From assembly GCA_902385255.1 (NCBI GenBank), contig CABMEV010000009.1, positions 1-51,523 of the forward strand: 51,523 bases of DNA. The letters run 5' to 3'. Source of the stretch: Candidatus Tiddalikarchaeum anstoanum (GTDB taxonomy: Archaea > Nanobdellota > Nanobdellia > Tiddalikarchaeales > Tiddalikarchaeaceae). Of the stretch, positions 16,540-25,988 are shown piece by piece. The notes under the pieces were generated by a model. The model saw only the letters and a program-made list of their open reading frames with translations, ran no database searches and was not told where the DNA came from. Numbering within the stretch: position 1 is the first letter of the stretch; each line of letters opens with the position of its first letter. A program made the position numbers and the translations under genes.

Positions 16540-18086
16540 TTTAACACATCCTTGCTCCTTAACAACTTATTATACTTTATTGCAAACCTATGCGCTTCGT
16601 CGCGCAGTCCCTGCAATAACTGTAAACCCTTATTCTTCTTATCAATTATTAAAGGATTCTCCTTATTAGGCAGATAAATATCCTCTTCACGTTTCGCTAA
16701 TGCTATAATTGGAAGATGCAATCCAATCTTGTTCAAGGCTGACATTGCGAATTTTAACTGTTCGCTTCCGCCATCGATTACTACAAGGTCAGGGAGAGGA
16801 AGGTTCTCCGCTGATAATCTTGAATACCTGCGAAATACCACTTCATACATAGCCCTAAAATCATCAGCACCGATTACTGTTTTAATCTTAAACCGTCTGT
16901 AATTGCTTTTGTCAGGCTTGCCATTTCTAAACTGCACCATTGAGCCGACAATGAAAGAGTTTGCAAGGTTTGATATGTCAAAACATTCAATCACAACAGG
17001 GAGTTCTTTCAAGTCCAGTATCTTCCTTAACTCCTCAACTTTTTCAACATCGCCAAAGAATGAAGCTTCAATATTCTTCTTAACAAGAAGCAACAAGTCT
17101 TTCTTCTCGCCAATTTTCGGAACAACCACTTTCACTTTCTTATTCTTTTCTCTTAACGCCAAAATCAATGATTCACTAACAGGATATGGCAGTATTATCT
17201 CGAGGGGAATGACATTCTCGGAATAATACTCTAGAATGAATTCTTCTATGAAATTATCAATATTATTGTCGAACTCGAACTCTTTCTTATTAATCAATGT
17301 CCCGTGCAAAATGTTGAACACTGCAATGTATATCTCATTGTTCTTTTCAACATAATTAATTATGTCCTCATCATAATTCTTATTCCTTTCAACGTTCTGC
17401 TTATTATTCAAGCTTTCAAGGCTTCTTATCCTGTCTCGAATAGGTATTGCGCGCTCGAAATCCTTATTATCAGAATACTTGCTCATTTCAAGTTTTAAAA
17501 TCTTAATGAGACTGGATATGTTTCCTTTAAGCACCCTGACAGCGTTAAAAACTTGTTTTTCATACTCCTCCTTTGACACGTTATTAATGCACGGGGCGCT
17601 GCAAAGCTTCAAATAATATCTCAAACAAGCCTTCTTAGGCAACTTATTGCAGGTCCTAATCATGAATATTCTTCTAAGAAGAGTGAGCAGTGATTCTCTT
17701 TCAAATCCTGAAACGAAAGGTCCGAAACACTGAAGGCCTTCCTCTTTCTTCCTTGCAATTACCAGTCTTGGAAAATTATCATTCGTGACGCTTATGTACG
17801 CGTAAGTCTTGGAATCTCGAAGATTAATATTATACTTCGGCTTGTTTTCCTTAATTAGCCTGTTCTCCAGTATGAAAGCTTCAGTCTCATTGTTTGTCAT
17901 TATAAAATCCATGCTTTCTATATTCTTGACTAAGCTTTGGGTCTTAATGTCCAAATCTTTCTTCTGAAAATACTGCGAGACCCTCTTCTGCAAATTCTTC
18001 GCCTTGCCGACGTAAATTACAGCATTATTATTATCTTTGAATAGGTAACATCCCGGCTTCTTAGGTATACTGTCTAACTTAATCAT
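16536..18086 (-). CDS. uvrC: UvrABC system protein C (dual-incision nuclease), lacking the HhH domain
   Basis: A 516-aa protein against about 600 in bacteria. The N-terminal GIY-YIG nuclease (KPGCYLF...VIYVGKAKNLQKRV, about 9-36) makes the 3' cut. A four-Cys cluster region (CNKLPKKACLRYYLKLCSAPC) fits the Fe-S binding site, then a UVR domain (DFERAIPIRDRI), then the RNase H-like nuclease with ECFDISN and VVIDGG for the 5' cut. The chain stops right after RDEAHRFAIKYNKLLRSK, where bacterial UvrC continues into the tandem helix-hairpin-helix domain. That truncation looks natural since the stop overlaps uvrB. Starts by ATGA overlap with uvrA. Confidence 0.96.
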   Translation of the reverse strand: MIKLDSIPKKPGCYLFKDNNNAVIYVGKAKNLQKRVSQYFQKKDLDIKTQSLVKNIESMDFIMTNNETEAFILENRLIKENKPKYNINLRDSKTYAYISVTNDNFPRLVIARKKEEGLQCFGPFVSGFERESLLTLLRRIFMIRTCNKLPKKACLRYYLKLCSAPCINNVSKEEYEKQVFNAVRVLKGNISSLIKILKLEMSKYSDNKDFERAIPIRDRIRSLESLNNKQNVERNKNYDEDIINYVEKNNEIYIAVFNILHGTLINKKEFEFDNNIDNFIEEFILEYYSENVIPLEIILPYPVSESLILALREKNKKVKVVVPKIGEKKDLLLLVKKNIEASFFGDVEKVEELRKILDLKELPVVIECFDISNLANSFIVGSMVQFRNGKPDKSNYRRFKIKTVIGADDFRAMYEVVFRRYSRLSAENLPLPDLVVIDGGSEQLKFAMSALNKIGLHLPIIALAKREEDIYLPNKENPLIIDKKNKGLQLLQGLRDEAHRFAIKYNKLLRSKDVLK

Positions 18087-20887
18087 ATTTTGAGTATTTT
18101 TTTCAAGAATTGTCCTGTGAAACTATCTTTCACCTCTGCAATTTTCTCAGGAGGCCCTTCAGCGATTATTCTTCCGCCGTTAGACCCGCCTTCAGGTCCA
18201 AGGTCAATAACGTAATCCGCGCTTTTTATTATGTCCAAGTTGTGCTCGATTATAATTATAGTATTCCCTTTTTCAACTAACGCATCCAATACACTTATTA
18301 ATTTTTTAATATCATGAAAGTGAAGGCCTGTAGTCGGCTCGTCTAATAAGTATACAGTTCTTCCTGTTCCCCTCTTCGCAAGCTCTCTTGTAAGTTTTAT
18401 CCTCTGAGCCTCTCCGCCGGATAACGTGGTGGAACTCTGGCCAAGTTTGATATAACCAAGTCCGACCTCATTTAATGTTTCAAGCTTCTGCCTTATGGGA
18501 GGTATGTTCTCGAAGAATTTCAAGCCTTCCTCAACAGTCATATCCAAGACTTCAGCAACAGACTTATCCTTGAACTTGATTGCAAGAGTCTCCGCATTAT
18601 ACCTTTTACCTTTGCACTCTTCGCACTCTACGAATACGTCAGGAAGGAAGTTCATCTCTATCTTTATGACGCCGTCACCTTCACAAGCTTCGCAGCGCCC
18701 GCCCTTAACGTTGAATGAGAACCTGCCTTCCTTATACCCTCTCATCTTAGCTTCCTTAGTTGAGGCGAATATCTTCCTAACTTCGTCAAACACTTTCGTA
18801 TAAGTTGCAGGATTACTCCTCGGAGTCTTCCCAATCGGGCTCTGGTCAACCATTATTACCTTATCAATAGGCGAGTCGAACCTTATGCTGTCATGCTTTC
18901 CGGGAGTGAGGCTGGAATTGTACAATTTATTCATCAAACCCTTATATAATATTTCATAAACGAGTGTTGACTTTCCGCTGCCAGACACTCCGCTAATCAC
19001 TGTGAACGTGTTAATAGGTATTTTAATGTCTATATTTTTCAGGTTATTCTCCCTGCATCCGTTTACGCGTATATACTTATCAGACACTCTCCTGCTTACA
19101 GGAATGTCTATTTTTAATCTCCCTGACAAGTATTTTCCAGTTAGTGATTCATCATTATTTATTATATCATTGGGTGTTCCTATTGCAACAACTCTTCCAC
19201 CATGTATTCCAGCTCCAGGACCCATGTCAACAACGAAGTCAGCCTCTCGTATAGTCTCCTCATCATGCTCTACAACAAGCAAAGTATTCCCAATATCCCT
19301 TAATTTCTTCAAAGTCTTTAACAATTTCTGGTTATCCCTCTGGTGCAGTCCTATTGAAGGCTCATCAAGCACGTATAATACTCCTACAAGGTTTGACCCA
19401 ATCTGCGTGGCAAGCCTTATCCTCTGAGCCTCTCCGCCGGATAACGTCCCTGTATTCCTGGAAAGAGTTAAATACCCAAGCCCTACATTGTTCAAGAATT
19501 CCAACCTGTTATTAATCTCCTTTATCACAAGTTTGGCTATTATCTGCTCCTTCTCAGTTAATTCAATCTTTTTGAAAAAATTAATAGTATCATCAACAGG
19601 CAAGTCTGTAATATCAATTATTGACTTATCATTTATTTTAACGCTTAATGCCTTAATGTTTAATCTTTTACTTTCGCAAGTCGAGCAATCAGTCACTTTC
19701 ATAAACTGCTGCATCTCTTTGCGCCTGTACTCAGACTTAGTCTGCTTGTATAATCTCTCGCTCTGGGGTATTATTCCCTCCCAATTCCCTGTAGTGGACC
19801 ACATAGTGTCGCCGCCTCTCATTGAAATGTTGAATTTCATCTCCTTATCAGTGCCGTACATTAACACCTTAAACTGCTCCTTGGTCAAATCCTTGATGGG
19901 CGTGAAAAGCGTGAATCCGAAATTTTTAGCAACCGTTCCTAAAAACTTCGCCCTCCAACTGTCAACAACGTTCCTGTAAACTTTTACTGCACCGTCTGCT
20001 ATTGACAAATTCTTGTCAGGTATTATGAGTATGGGGTCGAACTCCATTTTTATGCCAAGGCCGTTGCAGTCAGGGCAGGCTCCGAAAGGGCTGTTGAATG
20101 AGAACATCCTGGGCTGCAATTCTTCAAAAGAATAACCGCATTTTGGACAAGCACGGCTCGTTGAGTAAGTTTTAATCTCCTTCTTATCAGTTATAGTGCT
20201 AACTGTACCTTCTGCTTTCTTAACAGCTAACTCCACTCCTTCTGTCAGCCTTTGCAAATCATTAACATCAAATCTGTCTATGACTATTGATATGTCGTGT
20301 TTTTTGTAGCGATCAAGTTCCACTTTATCATCTGTGCGTTTAAACTCGCCGTCTAAGAATATTTTAGTGTAACCTTCAGTGTTTAACTCCTTAATTAGTT
20401 TCTCATAAGTTCCTTTCTTCTGCCTAACAATCGGGGCGAGTATTGTTATTGTTCCTGTCTCTTCCTTGTTTATTTTCTCGCTTATCTTCTGGGGAGTCTG
20501 GCTTTTAATCTGAATGTTATGAATCGGGCAGTAAGGCGTTCCAATCCTGGCATATAATAGTCTTAAATAATCATAAATCTCGGTTGTAGTGCCAACGGTG
20601 CTCCTTGGATTATTGCTAGTCGATTTTTGGTCTATTGATATTGCAGGGGATAAACCTTCTATGCTGTCAACGTCAGGTTTGTTCATGACTCCTAAAAACT
20701 GCCTTGCATAAGCTGACAAAGATTCGACATACCTTCTCTGCCCTTCAGCGTATATTGTATCAAAAGCTAGTGTGGATTTGCCGCTGCCAGAGAGCCCTGT
20801 AATCACTATGAATTTATCCCTCGGAAGCTCTATATTGACGTTTTTCAGGTTATGCTCTCTCGCTCCCCTAACTACTATCTTATCCAT
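18083..20887 (-). CDS. uvrA: UvrABC system protein A (damage-sensing ABC ATPase)
   Basis: About 934 aa from ATG at 20887 (MDKIVVRG), preferred over the TTG at 20902 because a TATA-like TATTTAAG lies near 20914-20921. Two ABC modules: Walker A GLSGSGKST near 30-40 and GVSGSGKST in the second half; LSGGEAQRI signatures occur twice. Zinc fingers CPKCGYSFEE...CPDCNG and CEACEGDG...CEECKG are intact. UvrA dimers scan DNA and load UvrB. It is the first gene of uvrA-uvrC-uvrB, with 4-bp overlaps at both junctions. This order (A-C-B) is compact and implies stoichiometric translation. Confidence 0.97.
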   Translation of the reverse strand: MDKIVVRGAREHNLKNVNIELPRDKFIVITGLSGSGKSTLAFDTIYAEGQRRYVESLSAYARQFLGVMNKPDVDSIEGLSPAISIDQKSTSNNPRSTVGTTTEIYDYLRLLYARIGTPYCPIHNIQIKSQTPQKISEKINKEETGTITILAPIVRQKKGTYEKLIKELNTEGYTKIFLDGEFKRTDDKVELDRYKKHDISIVIDRFDVNDLQRLTEGVELAVKKAEGTVSTITDKKEIKTYSTSRACPKCGYSFEELQPRMFSFNSPFGACPDCNGLGIKMEFDPILIIPDKNLSIADGAVKVYRNVVDSWRAKFLGTVAKNFGFTLFTPIKDLTKEQFKVLMYGTDKEMKFNISMRGGDTMWSTTGNWEGIIPQSERLYKQTKSEYRRKEMQQFMKVTDCSTCESKRLNIKALSVKINDKSIIDITDLPVDDTINFFKKIELTEKEQIIAKLVIKEINNRLEFLNNVGLGYLTLSRNTGTLSGGEAQRIRLATQIGSNLVGVLYVLDEPSIGLHQRDNQKLLKTLKKLRDIGNTLLVVEHDEETIREADFVVDMGPGAGIHGGRVVAIGTPNDIINNDESLTGKYLSGRLKIDIPVSRRVSDKYIRVNGCRENNLKNIDIKIPINTFTVISGVSGSGKSTLVYEILYKGLMNKLYNSSLTPGKHDSIRFDSPIDKVIMVDQSPIGKTPRSNPATYTKVFDEVRKIFASTKEAKMRGYKEGRFSFNVKGGRCEACEGDGVIKIEMNFLPDVFVECEECKGKRYNAETLAIKFKDKSVAEVLDMTVEEGLKFFENIPPIRQKLETLNEVGLGYIKLGQSSTTLSGGEAQRIKLTRELAKRGTGRTVYLLDEPTTGLHFHDIKKLISVLDALVEKGNTIIIIEHNLDIIKSADYVIDLGPEGGSNGGRIIAEGPPEKIAEVKDSFTGQFLKKILKI

Positions 20888-20984
20888 TTTTGCAGAAGAC
20901 AAGTATTGTTCTACTTAAATACCTTGTCTTAAGACGTCCAATAATGTTTATAAATGAATCTTTTTTGACTAATTGAGTATAATT

Positions 20985-21338
20985 ATGACGAATGTTATGA
21001 GCTTTAACGATGCAATGAAGTATTTTGGCAAAACTTCCGACAGGGATTTTGACATGGTTCCTTTCATGAGAAGGTGGAAATTCGAGGTTAAAGATATATT
21101 CTACAGCGACTTGTATGAGAATTGGGTTTACGCTAATGAAAACATAGGGTTTTACATACCCGGAAAGGAAAGGCCTGACAAGTTAATAGATGCTTTAGAT
21201 ATGGGCCACAAGGTTTTTATTAAGAATATCAAAGGCTTCTTCCAGCCTCACTATCATGGCTTGGCCATAATTCATGAAGGCAATTATGAGAGCATAATCA
21301 AGAAGAATAAGAACATTGAGAAGTCATTGCATAATTAA
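20985..21338 (+). CDS. Hypothetical protein
   Basis: About 117 aa from ATG at 20985; an upstream TTG at 20973 is less likely. TTTATAAAT at about 20947-20955 lies upstream. The sequence is soluble, aromatic-rich and contains FQPHYHGLAIIHEGNYESI near the end, with HYH possibly a metal site. No family is recognised. Its 3' end overlaps the ASCH gene on the other strand by 4 bp, so the two are convergent. Confidence 0.6.
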   Translation: MTNVMSFNDAMKYFGKTSDRDFDMVPFMRRWKFEVKDIFYSDLYENWVYANENIGFYIPGKERPDKLIDALDMGHKVFIKNIKGFFQPHYHGLAIIHEGNYESIIKKNKNIEKSLHN

Positions 21339-21715
21339 AAAATATTTCTTTTGAAGAATCCAAGCTGCCCTTTTATGGGTATATTCTCAATTCTTTCCGC
21401 GTTTTTCAGCAGGAATCCGTGGCATGGGACTCTGTATTCTGGTGCGAAATGCAGTTTAGCATCATTAAACAAGTCTTTTCTAGTATTGTACTCTTTTACG
21501 CTGACTAGTTCGCATTTTCCTATCACTGCACCATTAGCCAGCACTTTTGGATTGATGCCGAGTTCTTTGCATTTTTTAATGTCAGTCTTCATTGAAGCGT
21601 GCACATAGAACACTCCCCTGAACTTAGTATTCCACTTCCTAAGCTCTATAGTCTTTTTGCCTGAAACAACGAGTTCAGCCCAAGGCTGCATCAGTGATAA
21701 TATAACAACTTCCAT
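21335..21715 (-). CDS. ASCH-domain protein
   Basis: A 126-aa protein made of one ASCH domain, a PUA-like beta barrel that binds RNA. Hallmarks are ILSLMQPWAELVVSGKKTIELRKW at the N-terminus (the ligand-contacting GxKxxExR-like stretch) and the strand VFYVHAS. Proteins of this class include RNA-modification cofactors and cytidine-derivative amidohydrolases such as YqfB. The exact role is not visible. No operon partner. Confidence 0.85.
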   Translation of the reverse strand: MEVVILSLMQPWAELVVSGKKTIELRKWNTKFRGVFYVHASMKTDIKKCKELGINPKVLANGAVIGKCELVSVKEYNTRKDLFNDAKLHFAPEYRVPCHGFLLKNAERIENIPIKGQLGFFKRNIF

Positions 21716-21781
21716 TATTACTGAAATAGATACCTCATTTTTTTAATAATTTATTTAAATTGTGAATTAAATTACTTTGTT

Positions 21782-22153
21782 ATGGATGCTGTAAAGCCTA
21801 CTGTTGGGAAGTTGAAGTTCGAGTATGACTCTGTTTTAAAATTATCCAAATCTTTTGATAAGGTATTTTCTTCAAAGAGGAATAACTTGGAGCGCGAGAT
21901 TGTCAGGCTTTTTTCAAGCATGGTTGAGAGTGTTGAAACAGGGGAGAATAAGATGAGTGATATATGCTATTTTATTGCTAATTTTGTCTCTTTCGATTTC
22001 CCTAATGATCAATTGCATGATATTGTGTTATTAGCAGGGGAGTTGGAGATTCCGAAACTGTCGCGTAACGCTTCCAGTAAGTGGGAAGAGTTAAAGAACA
22101 GGCTGAAGCAATTGAAGAAGGATTTGGATTCGAACATTACGCGCAGAAACTAA
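21782..22153 (+). CDS. Helical hypothetical protein upstream of a PIG-L deacetylase
   Basis: A 123-aa, mostly helical, soluble protein ending in a charged coiled coil (WEELKNRLKQLKKDLDSNI). No family is recognised. ATTTATTTAAATTG at about 21750-21763 lies about 25-30 bp before the ATG. The stop is followed at once by a strong Shine-Dalgarno for the deacetylase gene, so they share a transcript. Confidence 0.65.
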   Translation: MDAVKPTVGKLKFEYDSVLKLSKSFDKVFSSKRNNLEREIVRLFSSMVESVETGENKMSDICYFIANFVSFDFPNDQLHDIVLLAGELEIPKLSRNASSKWEELKNRLKQLKKDLDSNITRRN

Positions 22154-22154
22154 A

Positions 22155-22160
22155 GGAGGT
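22155..22160 (+). promoter_or_regulatory. Strong Shine-Dalgarno of the PIG-L deacetylase gene
   Basis: GGAGGT lies two bases after the previous stop codon and 13 nt before ATG 22174. It fixes the start at 22174 rather than the upstream in-frame ATG at 22081 and shows that operon-internal genes here can use SD-led initiation. Confidence 0.7.
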
Positions 22161-22173
22161 CAGAATAAAAAAA

Positions 22174-22860
22174 ATGGAAAGTTTAGATTTGTCAAAATTA
22201 GTGAATAAGAAGGTATTATTCTTCTCACCTCACATGGATGATGATGCAATATCCGCAGGAGCATTGCTTTACTCATTGGCCAAGAAGAATACCATCATCT
22301 CTGTTTATGTTACTAACAGCGCCAAGGGTGTTAGCAAGGATTTAAGTTTTGAGAAGAAGGTTAAATTAAGGCAGGTTGAAGGATTAAAGTCCTGCAAATT
22401 ATTGGGTGTTAAGGCTTTATTTCTAAACATGGACAATCCTGTATTAGAAGTTACCAAGTCTAATATTAATTTAATATCCGACTTATTGAGTAAGGAGTGT
22501 CCTGATATTGTTTTCATACCTGTTAGTTATGATGCCCATCCCACTCATGCTAAAGTGCATGATTTAGTGTTAGAGGCTGCTAGGGATGTTCATATTGGCG
22601 AGTTCTGGTTTTACGAGGTTTGGACTCCGATTACTAATCCTAATTTCCTTTACTTTTTTGATAAGAATATTATGAAAATTAAGGTTCGCGCCATTAAGCA
22701 GCACAAGTCGCAATTGGAGAGGACTGATTTTGTTAAGGCAGTACTTGGTTTGGATACGTTCAGGTGCGTATTAGGCGAGGAGTTAGTCTCAGGTTTCGGG
22801 GGAGTTTCAAAAATTCACGGAGAGTATGCTGAAGCGTTCTTAATTTCCAAAAAATTATGA
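22174..22860 (+). CDS. PIG-L/LmbE-family deacetylase
   Basis: About 228 aa from the SD-supported start. SPHMDDDAISAG (residues 18-29) is the AHPDDE-type zinc and catalytic motif, and AHPTHAKVHD at about 121-130 supplies the HxxH zinc ligand. The family removes acetyl groups from GlcNAc moieties of glycolipids, mycothiol-like thiols or antibiotics. In this archaeon a glycan or lipid precursor is likely, but no sugar gene is adjacent. Cytoplasmic, no signal peptide. Confidence 0.9.
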   Translation: MESLDLSKLVNKKVLFFSPHMDDDAISAGALLYSLAKKNTIISVYVTNSAKGVSKDLSFEKKVKLRQVEGLKSCKLLGVKALFLNMDNPVLEVTKSNINLISDLLSKECPDIVFIPVSYDAHPTHAKVHDLVLEAARDVHIGEFWFYEVWTPITNPNFLYFFDKNIMKIKVRAIKQHKSQLERTDFVKAVLGLDTFRCVLGEELVSGFGGVSKIHGEYAEAFLISKKL

Positions 22861-22918
22861 TTTTTTGGGTTTTTGTTTAAGTACTTTTATTAATAATTAC
22901 TGTTTAACGGATTATTTG

Positions 22919-23323
22919 ATGTCTGATAAGAGAATAATAGGGATTGAAGGCTTATCCAGCGATGAGGTAAGGGCTGAGGTGGCTAAGGGAGGTAGGTTTG
23001 TAATATTCCATTACTGCATATCTGTTATTATTCTTACTTTTAATCGTTCATCCAATGTTTATTTTATTAAACCTGGGGAGAGCGCGTTCGTGACAGGACT
23101 ACCTTATACGCTGCTTACGTTGCTCTTAGGCTGGTGGGGTTTTCCTTTTGGTCCAATATTCTCAGTGTGGGACTTAGTTAGGAACTTGAATGGGACTAAT
23201 GTTAATAAGGAACTTGGGATATTCACCAAGGCTGAACGTGAAAAGTTCATGTCTGATGTTAATAAGAAAATTGACAATATGATTGCTAAAAAGAAGAAAG
23301 AAGATGCTAAAAAAACTTGGTGA
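22919..23323 (+). CDS. Two-TM hypothetical protein
   Basis: About 134 aa from ATG at 22919; the frame is open from 22865, but this start gives a soluble, charged N-terminus. Two hydrophobic segments (RFVIFHYCISVIILTF and LPYTLLTLLLGWWGFPFG) are followed by a charged cytoplasmic tail (EREKFMSDVNKKIDNMIAKKKK). The 'LLGWWGFPFGPI' turn is typical of a widespread family of small membrane proteins of unknown function. A TATA-like TTTAAGT lies near 22876. Confidence 0.65.
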   Translation: MSDKRIIGIEGLSSDEVRAEVAKGGRFVIFHYCISVIILTFNRSSNVYFIKPGESAFVTGLPYTLLTLLLGWWGFPFGPIFSVWDLVRNLNGTNVNKELGIFTKAEREKFMSDVNKKIDNMIAKKKKEDAKKTW

Positions 23324-23338
23324 GAAATAGTTTCAAAT

Positions 23339-24502
23339 TTATTCTTTTCTCTCATCGGATGATTTGTTCATTTCAAGTGATTGCTTTAATGTTTCCCTTA
23401 AACCTTCTGCTAAGATTCTTTCCCTGCTGTACATGAATGTTTTTTCATAATTATCCACTGCCAACTCGAAATGTTCACTTATCCTGTCCGGTGAAGGCAT
23501 TGGTATTCTTGCCTTTTCAGGGTCGAAATCGTCAATAAGCCACTTTATCTCATTTATGCCTCTTGATGTGTCTATCTGGTATGAGTAAATCTCGTATTCT
23601 AATGTATTTTTTGGCATGAATGTTTTGAGTTTGGTTTTAATATTTGTGAGAAAGCTGAAAAAATCAAGGTTTAATTCCTCTTTTATTTTTATTCTCTCCT
23701 CTTTTACTGATTTCAGTGTGTTCTCATATAATTGTTCATATCTTTTGATGAATTCTTTTTTGAGTGCTTCCATTTGGTTTTTATAGAATGTTTTCTCGCT
23801 TGGTTTTGCAGCATAGTTTAAGTATTTCTTGAATGCGTAATAAGCTCCGATTAACTGTAAATCTATGGCTAAGCTGCTGTAAGCGTTGTAGATTGTTAAT
23901 GCTATTTTTTGGGAGTGCTTGCTTGATTTCCATGATGCGAGACTTGTGCTTATTGTTCTTGTGAACAGGCTGTCATCGCAGTTTTTTTCTGCCTTTGCAT
24001 CTTGGCTGGTGTCGAATTCTTCAAGTGATAGGAATGCTTTGTCTAAGTTAAGTGTGGAGTATGAGGGTAGTAGTCCGTAGTTCATGTGAAGTATCTGGCT
24101 TGGTCTTCCTCCCATGCCGCTGTTTCTGTGGCTGAATTCTTCTTGGATTTTCGTCCTGTCTCCGAAGCGTCTCGTGTTTTCATTTGATCCTTGGTATGGT
24201 GATATTGCTATTTCGATGTCGTTGCTGTTTAGTTTTCCAAGTAGTATGTATGTGAGTAAGTAATGGCTTATTCTTATTTTCTGGTTGCTTAAGATTGTTG
24301 AATAGTTGAGTTTGTCATCTACTTTGCTGTAAGTTATTGACCCTGCCACTTCATTGATTGGGCAGTACACTGTTAGTTCGCTGTCTGTGACTTTAATTTC
24401 AGGGAATGATGAATTCTTGGTAATGGTTTCTTCAAGGCTCGAGCAGAAGTGTATTGTTTTCTGGACAAAGTCCATATTTACAGGTGTTGACATTTGAGGC
24501 AT
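23339..24502 (-). CDS. Large hypothetical protein with helical C-terminal half
   Basis: A 387-aa soluble protein. The N-terminal third is strand-rich (EIKVTDSELTVYCPINEVAGSITYS). A Ser/Arg/Gly patch (HRNSGMGGRPSQ) follows, then a long helical region with charged coiled-coil character (FYKNQMEALKKEFIKRYEQLYENTLKSVKEE). No signal peptide, TM or recognised domain. Met4 (MSTPVN) or Met10 could be the true start. It sits upstream of no obvious partner. Confidence 0.65.
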   Translation of the reverse strand: MPQMSTPVNMDFVQKTIHFCSSLEETITKNSSFPEIKVTDSELTVYCPINEVAGSITYSKVDDKLNYSTILSNQKIRISHYLLTYILLGKLNSNDIEIAISPYQGSNENTRRFGDRTKIQEEFSHRNSGMGGRPSQILHMNYGLLPSYSTLNLDKAFLSLEEFDTSQDAKAEKNCDDSLFTRTISTSLASWKSSKHSQKIALTIYNAYSSLAIDLQLIGAYYAFKKYLNYAAKPSEKTFYKNQMEALKKEFIKRYEQLYENTLKSVKEERIKIKEELNLDFFSFLTNIKTKLKTFMPKNTLEYEIYSYQIDTSRGINEIKWLIDDFDPEKARIPMPSPDRISEHFELAVDNYEKTFMYSRERILAEGLRETLKQSLEMNKSSDERKE

Positions 24503-24543
24503 AAGTTTTAGCTAAAAAATTCTGCTTTTAAATCTTCTTTTTT

Positions 24544-24948
24544 TCATGCTATTTTGCTTGTTTTTATTATGTGTTCTATTGTATTGGTTAATTCGTTTAT
24601 GTCTTTATCTACGTAGAATATGTGATGGTTGTCTGCCATTTTTTCGCATCCTTTGCCTATGGAATATAGTATTATATATGCGTTTTTGTCAGTTTCCTGC
24701 ACTTTTTTTACTGCTTCCGGTGCTAAGAATTCTTTTATGCCTATTGGTTCTTTTGTGAAGTTGCCGTCTATTACATAGATTAATGCTCTTGAGTCTTTTA
24801 GTACTTCTTCGAATTCGTCCAAGCAGGACGCTCCAGCATAGGGTGTTAGGTTGATTTTTTTTGCCAAATCTAATGTTCCGTCTTTAACTATTGTTCTTGC
24901 ATCGGAATCGTCATCGACCTGGATAATAAAGTATTGTTTAAGATTCAT
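24544..24948 (-). CDS. Receiver (REC)-like single-domain protein
   Basis: A 134-aa alpha/beta protein resembling a response-regulator receiver: an acidic cluster VDDDSD (12-16), the candidate phosphoacceptor Asp61 in YVIDGNF, a strand YIILYSIG, and YVDKD with the candidate conserved Lys. No output domain is attached. Without a histidine kinase in the window the input is unknown, and a degenerate, non-phosphorylated REC is possible. TTAAATATAAG near 24971-24981 on the minus strand lies about 28 bp upstream. Confidence 0.6.
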   Translation of the reverse strand: MNLKQYFIIQVDDDSDARTIVKDGTLDLAKKINLTPYAGASCLDEFEEVLKDSRALIYVIDGNFTKEPIGIKEFLAPEAVKKVQETDKNAYIILYSIGKGCEKMADNHHIFYVDKDINELTNTIEHIIKTSKIA

Positions 24949-25010
24949 TACATTAGTAAAAAATAATTCTTATATTTAAGATTTCCTTTCTTTTTAAAAA
25001 GATGAAACTT

Positions 25011-25199
25011 CTATTTTTCGCTGTATTTCTTCTTTAATGCTTTTGTAGGAAAAAGCGTAGCAATTATTTTGCTGTGCCACTTGACAAATTTGTCAATACA
25101 TTCTGGGCAAATATCCACTGCGTGTTGTTCGTCAATTGTTAAGTGGTTGAATTCAGCATCGTATTTTATTATTTCCTTCTCGCACAAACTGCATTTCAT
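25011..25199 (-). CDS. Small CxxC zinc-binding protein
   Basis: A 62-aa protein with CSLC at residues 3-6 and CPEC at about 31-34, a zinc-knuckle pair, separated by an aromatic/His-rich linker (YDAEFNHLTIDEQHAVD), then a helical basic tail. Similar small 'KCxxCxKEIxxYxxEFxHL' proteins are frequent in DPANN genomes, with no known role. A TATA-like element lies about 30 bp upstream. Confidence 0.65.
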   Translation of the reverse strand: MKCSLCEKEIIKYDAEFNHLTIDEQHAVDICPECIDKFVKWHSKIIATLFPTKALKKKYSEK

Positions 25200-25291
25200 A
25201 CTATATTATATAGAACTTTGTTGTAAAATAAAAACTTAATGATTAAAAAGAAATATAAAAAAAATTGATAGAAAAAAAGCAAGTTAATGTT

Positions 25292-25846
25292 TTAATTCAG
25301 CATTGCTTGGTCGATTAAATACTTGATTGAGTCGAAGAAGTAATTTACATCGCTTTCGTTGTTTACCTCTGTTTCAATGACGCCTTTAGCAGTGTATTTT
25401 TCAAGATATGAGCGTCGTGAATCTTCGTTGTCGATATTGTCGCGGCCGCTTCCTACTAATATATTTTTACCGACTATTAAGTTCTCAAGTCCCTCGACAG
25501 ACTTAAAGTCTTCAGGTAAGGAATCACCTTTAGGTAGTGCTACACCTATGTAATCTATGCACGGTTTATTAATTGGAAACCATGCAGTGCTTGCTTCTAC
25601 AAGGTTCATTGTGTTTGGAGTCTTTGCGCCAGTGTCTTTCATGTGTGCATAAGTTGCCCATTGGTCATATGCAGTATTCTCGTGTTGTTTACTGTCATAG
25701 TTTTGGTGAGGAGCTAATCTAATCACTATAGGCAGTTTGTATCCTTTATGCTCATAGAAGACATTGTTGTCTCCCCAAAAAAAGTCAATTTCGCCGTTCT
25801 TTTTTAATTGAGTTATTGCATTAGTAAATGCTGTTGTTGTTATCAT
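25292..25846 (-). CDS. Hypothetical soluble protein
   Basis: A 184-aa alpha/beta protein without TM or signal. No family recognised; no Cys motif or catalytic triad stands out. CATTTAAATAG near 25870-25880 on the minus strand lies about 28 bp before the ATG, which supports transcription. Neighbours (tRNA-Gln downstream of its promoter, small zinc protein) do not suggest a job. Confidence 0.65.
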   Translation of the reverse strand: MITTTAFTNAITQLKKNGEIDFFWGDNNVFYEHKGYKLPIVIRLAPHQNYDSKQHENTAYDQWATYAHMKDTGAKTPNTMNLVEASTAWFPINKPCIDYIGVALPKGDSLPEDFKSVEGLENLIVGKNILVGSGRDNIDNEDSRRSYLEKYTAKGVIETEVNNESDVNYFFDSIKYLIDQAMLN

Positions 25847-25988
25847 AATTCTTTAATTAGAAAAAAATCTATTTAAATGCTTTTATGATGAATAAACAAG
25901 TTTAAACTTAATATTCGTTTTAAAGAATTTAAAGCTAAATTGGAACTATTGTCTGTTAAGTTTAATCACTAAATTTTTTTTATATCTT

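Noticed and set aside
19488-19979. 163-codon plus-strand frame inside uvrA
   Set aside because: Antisense shadow of uvrA; no recognisable domain.
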